In this document: in pieces, positions 13,765-17,194 of the stretch
Layout: each line of letters begins with the position of its first letter
Position numbering within the stretch: position 1 is the first letter of the stretch
Assembly: GCA_003170115.1 (NCBI GenBank)
Contig: PMZS01000098.1
Span: 1 to 17,194, forward strand
Reading direction: 5' to 3'
Length of the DNA: 17,194 nucleotides
Origin: Spirochaetaceae bacterium
Lineage (GTDB): Bacteria; Spirochaetota; Spirochaetia; SZUA-6; Fen-1364
Notes under the pieces: model-generated
The model's input: the letters and a program-made list of their open reading frames with translations, nothing else
The model's database searches: none
Told to the model about the DNA's origin: nothing
Translations under genes and position numbers: made by a program

Positions 13765-14069
13765 TGAAGCGGCGGAGGCTTCGATACTGCCCTGTCGGAG
13801 AAGGCTTTTCAATGCTGCGCTCAGAAACGCTTGGAGAAAAGACTTCGCATTTTTTCACCCAGAAGGCCGAGTGTGCGAATCCCTCGCAGACCTGAGTTCG
13901 AAAAACGTCCCCTGCGTGCGCCAGCGTACAGAAATGGGCCGGCTTTTGTCTCATCTTTGTGATGGTGTTTTCGACGTTCTTTTGGCAAGGAGCTGACGCA
14001 TGGAAATGCGGGATTCAGCGGTTCCGAAGTCGTCAAGAACGTGAACGAAGAAATTGAAAGGCGATTGAA
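13765..14069 (+). other. Gene-poor stretch with traces of a small secreted protein
   Basis: No intact gene is seen. One plus-strand frame (about 13925-14010) reads KWAGFCLIFVMVF and FSTFFWQGADAWK, like a signal peptide, but has no start codon. A neighbouring frame continues SEVVKNVNEEIERRLK, so a decayed entericidin-like or other small envelope protein is conceivable. AAGGAG lies 7 bp before an ATG at 13999 that opens only 14 codons. TGTCGGAGAAGG occurs at 13733-13744 and again at 13793-13804. Confidence 0.3.
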
Positions 14070-14135
14070 ATGTTGTTACTTGCGATTCTCGGTGCGGTAG
14101 TGCTTGTCGTGGTCCTTGTGGTCGTCATCCTTTAG
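14070..14135 (+). CDS. Possible 21-residue single-pass membrane peptide
   Basis: ATG at 14070 opens 21 codons ending in TAG and encodes MLLLAILGAVV followed by LVVVLVVVIL, which is entirely hydrophobic. AAAGG lies 8 bp upstream. The size and composition suit a small membrane peptide like those found in stress responses or type I toxins. It precedes an 80-residue membrane protein by 60 bp on the same strand. A frame this short can occur by chance; the ribosome site and uninterrupted hydrophobicity are the only support. Confidence 0.4.
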   Translation: MLLLAILGAVVLVVVLVVVIL

Positions 14136-14195
14136 GAAAGGACCATCGTTCAGGCTGAATTGCATCATGCAACGTGGGTCGAAAGGAGTCTCTAA

Positions 14196-14438
14196 ATGGG
14201 TGCAGCAGCTCTCATTCTTTCCATTCTCGGCGCCCTGCTGGCTTTGGTCGGTATTATACCTTGGCTGCATATTATAGATTGGTTCGCTGGCGGCCTTCTG
14301 GTAATAGCAATCATCCTCGGCGTCGTCGCCACGGTGGCATCAGAGAAGAAGGGAACGGCAATAGCGGGAACCGCAGTTTCTGCTGTTTTTTTGATCGTCG
14401 TTATCCTAAGGCTGGCGCTTGGAATTGGAATACATTAG
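14196..14438 (+). CDS. Small integral membrane protein of unknown function
   Basis: This 80-residue protein has three predicted membrane helices: about residues 3-20 (AALILSILGALLALVGII), 29-48 (WFAGGLLVIAIILGVV) and 56-77 (IAGTAVSAVFLIVVIL). A short charged loop SEKKG lies between helices 2 and 3. Glycine-rich helices of this kind occur in many uncharacterised small membrane proteins. AAAGGAG lies 7 bp before the ATG, a strong ribosome site. It converges on the PilZ gene with 28 bp between stops and no evident hairpin terminator. Its function is not known. Confidence 0.7.
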   Translation: MGAAALILSILGALLALVGIIPWLHIIDWFAGGLLVIAIILGVVATVASEKKGTAIAGTAVSAVFLIVVILRLALGIGIH

Positions 14439-14466
14439 AAGACTCTGAATCCAGTTTCCGAAACAT

Positions 14467-15261
14467 CTAACCGACGGGTAGAATAGCGTTAATCTGCTGC
14501 CTGTATTTCATAGGTGGCTCAGAGGAATAGTGGATGCTCAGGGCGACAACGTCGTTTCTGCCCTCCACTTCTTCTACACGAACGATCCTGCCGTCCAATA
14601 CGTTGTCATCCTTGACCTCACACCTGGCCAGTTTGAGAGCGATCCGTGTGTCACTTTGCGGGTTTTCCGACGCCGTGACAAGAATTTTTGCCCCACTGAA
14701 AGAAAGATCACGCACGATGCAGCGCCTCGCGGTGCCCGAGAACACCACGCAGCTTTCCTTGGACTCCATGCCGATCTTTTTCATGCTTTCTGAGGTGAGC
14801 ACGATCCTTTCATCCTTGCGACGGATCGCGTTCGCATTGATTTCCAAGAGAGTGCCCAGGATGCCGATGAGAATGTCCGGCGGCCTCTGTTCAAAGGATA
14901 GTGTCATGAATCGAACGCGGCGACTCTTTGAGTTGTATTCTGCCAGGTCCTCCACCCGACTTGAGACAAAGAATGTGAGATCGGGCGCCTTGTCATGGGG
15001 TCGGAAGCTGAGATGCAAAGCCGCTATGTTGCCATTGCGCGCGAGTACCGAGGGGAAATCATCTCCGACCTCGGCGATGATCCGTGCGCCTTTCATGGAG
15101 CAGGCATACAGAACAGAGCGGGGGTGTAGATCGCCTGCACTGAGGTGGACGTCGCCTGTCACCAAGCCGCTTGCGAGAATGACCTGTGCGTTGAAGGCAA
15201 CCTCGGTCGCGGCGTACGTCTTGTATAGTTGGGCAAGCCGCTGCGACGAAAGAATTGGCAT
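14467..15261 (-). CDS. PilZ-domain protein with long N-terminal extension
   Basis: This 264-residue soluble protein is a probable c-di-GMP effector. The C-terminal PilZ domain (about 145-250) carries the binding signatures RRKDER, giving RxxxR at R148/R152, and RDLSFSGAKIL, giving DxSxxG at D185/S187/G190. Residues 1-140 form a second beta-rich region (LHLSFRPHDKAPDLTFFVSS) resembling PilZ-like N-terminal partners of spirochaetal proteins, which would act as a flexible partner domain; this is from memory. The start is ATG 15261 with AAGGAG 9 bp upstream. A TTG at 15279 is in frame but lies across that ribosome site. It follows the upstream hypothetical gene by 29 bp in a likely operon. No pilus, flagellar or cyclase genes are in view, so the controlled process is unknown. 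Confidence 0.8.
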   Translation of the reverse strand: MPILSSQRLAQLYKTYAATEVAFNAQVILASGLVTGDVHLSAGDLHPRSVLYACSMKGARIIAEVGDDFPSVLARNGNIAALHLSFRPHDKAPDLTFFVSSRVEDLAEYNSKSRRVRFMTLSFEQRPPDILIGILGTLLEINANAIRRKDERIVLTSESMKKIGMESKESCVVFSGTARRCIVRDLSFSGAKILVTASENPQSDTRIALKLARCEVKDDNVLDGRIVRVEEVEGRNDVVALSIHYSSEPPMKYRQQINAILPVG

Positions 15262-15290
15262 CCTTCTTCTCTCCTTCAATGGAGCGGATT

Positions 15291-15704
15291 TCAGCTACCG
15301 CTCACAGACAAAGCCGCCGTCATGGGCGGATTTTTTGCAACATCGTGGGCAATCGAGGGTGAGTTCGCAGACACCGACTCCATCAAACAAAAGGCTGTTT
15401 CAGGATGCCTTTTTATGAGGTGATCGACCCTGCAGCTTATTGAGGTGTGTCCGCCCACAAGATCCACAATACGAAATCGCAAAGACGTTTGACCGACAGA
15501 ACGGTATGTACCGTCGAGACGGCCCCTGAATATCCTGGAAAGACGCGCACAGTCTTCGAGAAGAGAATGCGAGTTGTTCTGCGCCGAGCCGACACGAGGC
15601 GGCGCGATGACCACAAGGCTGTGCACGCCGGTGCAGGCTTCCTCGGTTGCCTGCAGGTAGAGATATTCGTTCAGGGCTCGCACCGTCGTACTACTTTCTG
15701 ACAT
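15291..15704 (-). CDS. Hypothetical protein upstream of the PilZ gene
   Basis: This 137-residue protein is not recognised. The start MSESSTTVRALNEYLYLQ is chosen because GGAGGAG lies 5 bp upstream and a TATTAT -10-like box is at 15729-15724. The frame remains open further up, with another ATG at 15800 that would add 32 residues, including RPYINVSPKDAYRTD. The interior reads SLVVIAPPRVG, LSRIFRGRLDGTYRSVG and FRIVDLVGGHTS, a soluble alpha/beta look with no membrane helix or signal peptide. GC content is lower than in the left half of the window. It probably forms a two-gene operon with the PilZ gene and could act in the same c-di-GMP response, but only position supports this. Confidence 0.6.
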   Translation of the reverse strand: MSESSTTVRALNEYLYLQATEEACTGVHSLVVIAPPRVGSAQNNSHSLLEDCARLSRIFRGRLDGTYRSVGQTSLRFRIVDLVGGHTSISCRVDHLIKRHPETAFCLMESVSANSPSIAHDVAKNPPMTAALSVSGS

Positions 15705-15886
15705 GTAGGCTCCTCCACCTAGGATAATACTGGCGCAGGATTCCAGGTCTGTGCGGTAGGCATCTTTCGGCGAAACGTTGATATAAGGCCTCAATTGCAT
15801 CAGGAAGAGACGTTCCGTCCACGCTTTTCCGTCCGCGCCCTCCCGAAAAAACTGCCGATAATGATAGCAAAGGAACGAGACAACAG

Positions 15887-16102
15887 ATGAGCATAAGCGA
15901 AGCACGGCAAAGTCTGGCGCAGGTTCAGGAAGGAGCGGGCGATGCCAATTTGAAGGATAGGCTTCGCGGCATCGCTGCAAGACGGAGCCCCGTTGTGCGC
16001 AACGGCCGTTTCTTCTTTCAGACGGAATTGAACGCGCTAACCTTCTGGTACGAAGACCAAACACACTCCACTCGCATGGTTTACGTGACGGCGGCTGAGT
16101 AG
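15887..16102 (+). CDS. Small hypothetical protein
   Basis: A 71-codon frame starts at ATG 15887: MSISEARQSLAQVQEG, then a basic stretch LKDRLRGIAARRSP, then FFFQTELNALTFWYED and MVYVTAAE. The ribosome site is weak (AAGGA about 13 bp upstream). It is divergent from the gene at 15704 and overlaps, on the opposite strand, the relic downstream of the parA pseudogene. No family is recognised and it may not be expressed. Confidence 0.35.
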   Translation: MSISEARQSLAQVQEGAGDANLKDRLRGIAARRSPVVRNGRFFFQTELNALTFWYEDQTHSTRMVYVTAAE

Positions 16103-16180
16103 TCTCGGTAGCGCATTTCGATAGGCAAATAGATTCTGCTCAGACCACGTCGTCCCTCCCCGTTTCGGCCCTCCGGGCAG
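16037..16180 (-). pseudogene. Relic of the gene that followed parA
   Basis: A perfect Shine-Dalgarno sequence (16197-16190) lies 9 bp before a CTG at 16180, not an ATG. The frame from there reads PGGPKRGGTTWSEQNLFAYRN, then continues to a TAG at 16037. This looks like the opening of a former coding region whose start codon has changed and whose body is gone. A ParB-like gene would be expected at this place, but no ParB motif is present, so identity is open. An alternative start is the ATG overlapping the ParA stop at 16219. Confidence 0.3.
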
Positions 16181-16189
16181 TGAGTCCAG

Positions 16190-16197
16190 ACCTCCTT
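16190..16197 (-). promoter_or_regulatory. Perfect Shine-Dalgarno sequence without an ATG
   Basis: AAGGAGGT on the minus strand is fully complementary to the usual 16S rRNA tail. It sits 19 bp past the parA pseudogene stop. The codon at the expected distance is CTG. It is the best ribosome site in the window and serves no intact gene. Confidence 0.4.
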
Positions 16198-16215
16198 CAG
16201 AATTATAGATCAATT

Positions 16216-16708
16216 TCATGCCACGGCTCCCGCGATCGCTGCATAGTCCGCGGCTGCCCGGTCCCTGGGCTTGTACTCGCAGATCGTCTTTCCCCACCCG
16301 GAGGCGCTCAGAGAGCGCCGAGCTGTAGCGCACTGGCAGCGTCACCAGGTCGCCGTACTTCGCGTGCAGGGCTTCGAGGATCTCCGCGCTCTTGCGTGTC
16401 CGACCGTCGACGAACGTCGCAAGAATCCACCGCCCCGCCAGGTCGTGGTATTGCTGGACGTGCCGCACTTCCTCCGCGAAGGATACCAGCCCTTCCGCCG
16501 CGAGCACTTCCATGCTCACGGGCACCACGGCCTCGGAGCAGTAGAACAGCACGTTCGTCCCGAGCTCAGAGAAGGACGGGGAAGTGTCCACGATCACGAA
16601 GTCGTACCGCCCGTCCAGGGCCTTCGAGAGCTGCTCCTTAGGTCGGATGCTTTCTCGGGCGATGAGCCGGTTGATACCCGCCAGCGCCCGCCCGCCTGCC
16701 AGCAGGTC
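16216..16708 (-). pseudogene. ParA/Soj-family partition ATPase, N-truncated and frameshifted
   Basis: From about 16708 the minus strand encodes the C-terminal two thirds of a ParA ATPase: DLLAGGRALAGINRLIARE, YDFVIVDTSPSFSELGTNVL (the Walker A-prime/switch II aspartate region), AVVPVSMEVLAAEGLVSF, RWILATFVDGRTRKSAEIL and LVTLPVRYSSALSE. One base shift near 16305 is needed to continue ASGWGKTICEY, KPRDRAAADYAAIAGAVA to TGA at 16218-16216. The N-terminal deviant Walker A (KGGxGKT/S) is not found in any frame of the 280 bp upstream. The open frame from 16951 does run into this region, but its first 80 residues show no ParA similarity. Loss of the nucleotide-binding loop plus the late shift makes it non-functional. 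Similar ParA proteins occur on plasmids and integrative elements, so this may be a remnant of one. Confidence 0.8.
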
Positions 16709-16985
16709 TGCAGCCCTCTCCGGACAGCTCCGTCTCCGCTCGCCCCTGTTCCATTTCTCGACGCCGCCCTCCCGATTTCTGACAGCGGTCGCCTTTATAT
16801 CCTGCTCGCCTTCTTCGGCGTGGTGCCGAAGAGTGGGTTCCCAATCAAAGGCAACGCATTTGGGCGGGCGCCATGGACAGGGTTCCACTTGGTAGATCCA
16901 CATGCGGCCCCTGTTCTCCTTGGAAGCCCTGCCCCAGGTCCCGGGAATCATCCGTCACGGTGGTCGCCGAAGAAATCCGTTCGCA
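16709..16985 (-). other. Region between ParA homology and the edge gene; no recognised gene
   Basis: The minus strand is open from 16951 into the ParA relic, encoding MWIYQVEPCPWRPPKCVAF and then RHHAEEGEQDIKATAV, without similarity that I can name. Another frame has FGTTPKKASRI followed by a stop. This is where the missing ParA N-terminus should lie, so it may be foreign DNA brought in by the rearrangement. Confidence 0.3.
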
Positions 16986-17194
16986 TTATGCCTTCACAAA
17001 CGTCGTCAACCCGCGTCGGGTCCGTTCACGAAGCTGGCAGTTGCGCAGCGTGTCGGCGATCGATTCCAAGCCGGGAATGCCGTATAAGGAAAAGTCCTCG
17101 AATTCCGCATCCGAGGAGAAAAGGTGCAGTCTGGCCTGTCTCAGCAGTCTCATTCCGAGCGGCTTGTGCAGCTCGAAGTGGTCGATGCGGAACA
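16986..17194 (-). CDS. C-terminal end of an unrecognised protein (partial at right edge)
   Basis: The frame is open from the right edge to a TAA at 16988-16986 and encodes 68 residues, including FRIDHFELHKPLGMRLLRQA, RLHLFSSDAEFEDFSLYGIP, GLESIADTLRNCQLRERTRR and the end GLTTFVKA. It has the codon bias of a real gene and an ordinary soluble composition, with a helical C-terminus. I do not recognise the family. It lies upstream of the parA relic on the same strand, about 280 bp from the ParA homology, so it could be part of the same former element or the intact gene bordering it. Confidence 0.5.
   Translation of the reverse strand, partial: FRIDHFELHKPLGMRLLRQARLHLFSSDAEFEDFSLYGIPGLESIADTLRNCQLRERTRRGLTTFVKA

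Noticed and set aside
13761..13780. GAAGC/GCTTC hairpin after the receiver fragment as an intrinsic terminator
   Set aside because: The stem is only 5 bp and no T-tract follows.
13733..13804. Direct repeat TGTCGGAGAAGG, 60 bp apart
   Set aside because: Only 12 bp, one copy inside the receiver coding sequence, no matching repeats at other borders; too little to call a duplication or target site.
13850..13890. T-arm-like sequence (GAGTGTGCGAATCCCTC) suggesting a tRNA or an attachment site
   Set aside because: The stem has a mismatch, the loop is TGCGAAT rather than TTCGA/A, and no acceptor, D or anticodon arms of a complete tRNA can be built around it. A short tRNA 3' relic cannot be excluded, but it is unsupported.
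1..17194. CRISPR arrays, phage structural genes, restriction-modification or toxin-antitoxin modules
   Set aside because: No regularly spaced repeats and no recognisable nuclease, methylase-restriction, capsid or toxin-antitoxin proteins were seen; the only methyltransferase is of the DUF574 type and does not carry DNA methylase motifs.

Overview
The window is GC-rich (about 60 % by eye) bacterial chromosomal DNA. It divides into a compact left part of intact metabolic and housekeeping genes (1 to about 8.4 kb) and a right part (8.4 to 17.2 kb) where intact signalling genes alternate with broken gene relics. The lineage cannot be fixed from the sequence. A lipobox lipoprotein and a PilZ protein with a long N-terminal extension suggest a diderm. 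The isocitrate dehydrogenase closely resembles the two-domain Thermus type, and the PilZ layout recalls Spirochaetota; that last point is a guess.

Left part. On the minus strand, the FAD subunit of a molybdenum hydroxylase (xanthine dehydrogenase family) overlaps by 4 nt the start of a second subunit that runs off the left edge. That second subunit has a plant-type ferredoxin fold in which all four iron-sulfur cysteines appear to be replaced. Next come a GNAT acetyltransferase, a PpiC-type parvulin, and an amidohydrolase of the 8-oxoguanine deaminase type. The amidohydrolase diverges, across a perfect 12-bp palindrome, from a fumarate-reductase-like flavoprotein whose capping domain is almost absent. 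The hydroxylase and deaminase fit oxidised-purine catabolism. A small hypothetical gene, icd, a SMUG1 uracil-DNA glycosylase and an NlpC/P60-like lipoprotein follow. Several genes have a sigma70-like -10 box ending 6-7 nt before the start codon and no Shine-Dalgarno sequence, which predicts leaderless mRNAs.

Right part. From 8.49 to 9.7 kb lie a membrane-protein gene with two compensating frameshifts and two other probable relics. An intact pair follows: a DUF574-type SAM methyltransferase and a hybrid histidine kinase, overlapping by ATGA and so probably translationally coupled. Immediately downstream is a mosaic of fragments: a headless, frameshifted formamidopyrimidine-DNA glycosylase, a decayed IS91-family transposase on the opposite strand, and an ORF joining the front of a PAS domain to the back of a receiver domain. 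Beyond are a possible 21-residue membrane peptide, an 80-residue membrane protein, a PilZ gene with a hypothetical partner, and a ParA-like partition gene that lacks its Walker A region and is frameshifted near its end. A further relic with a perfect Shine-Dalgarno sequence but no ATG follows it.

I found no CRISPR array, no complete tRNA and no rRNA. The strongest oddities are the cysteine-free ferredoxin domain, the cap-less flavoprotein, the candidate leaderless promoters, the methyltransferase-kinase pair and the clustering of pseudogenes around the IS91 scar.
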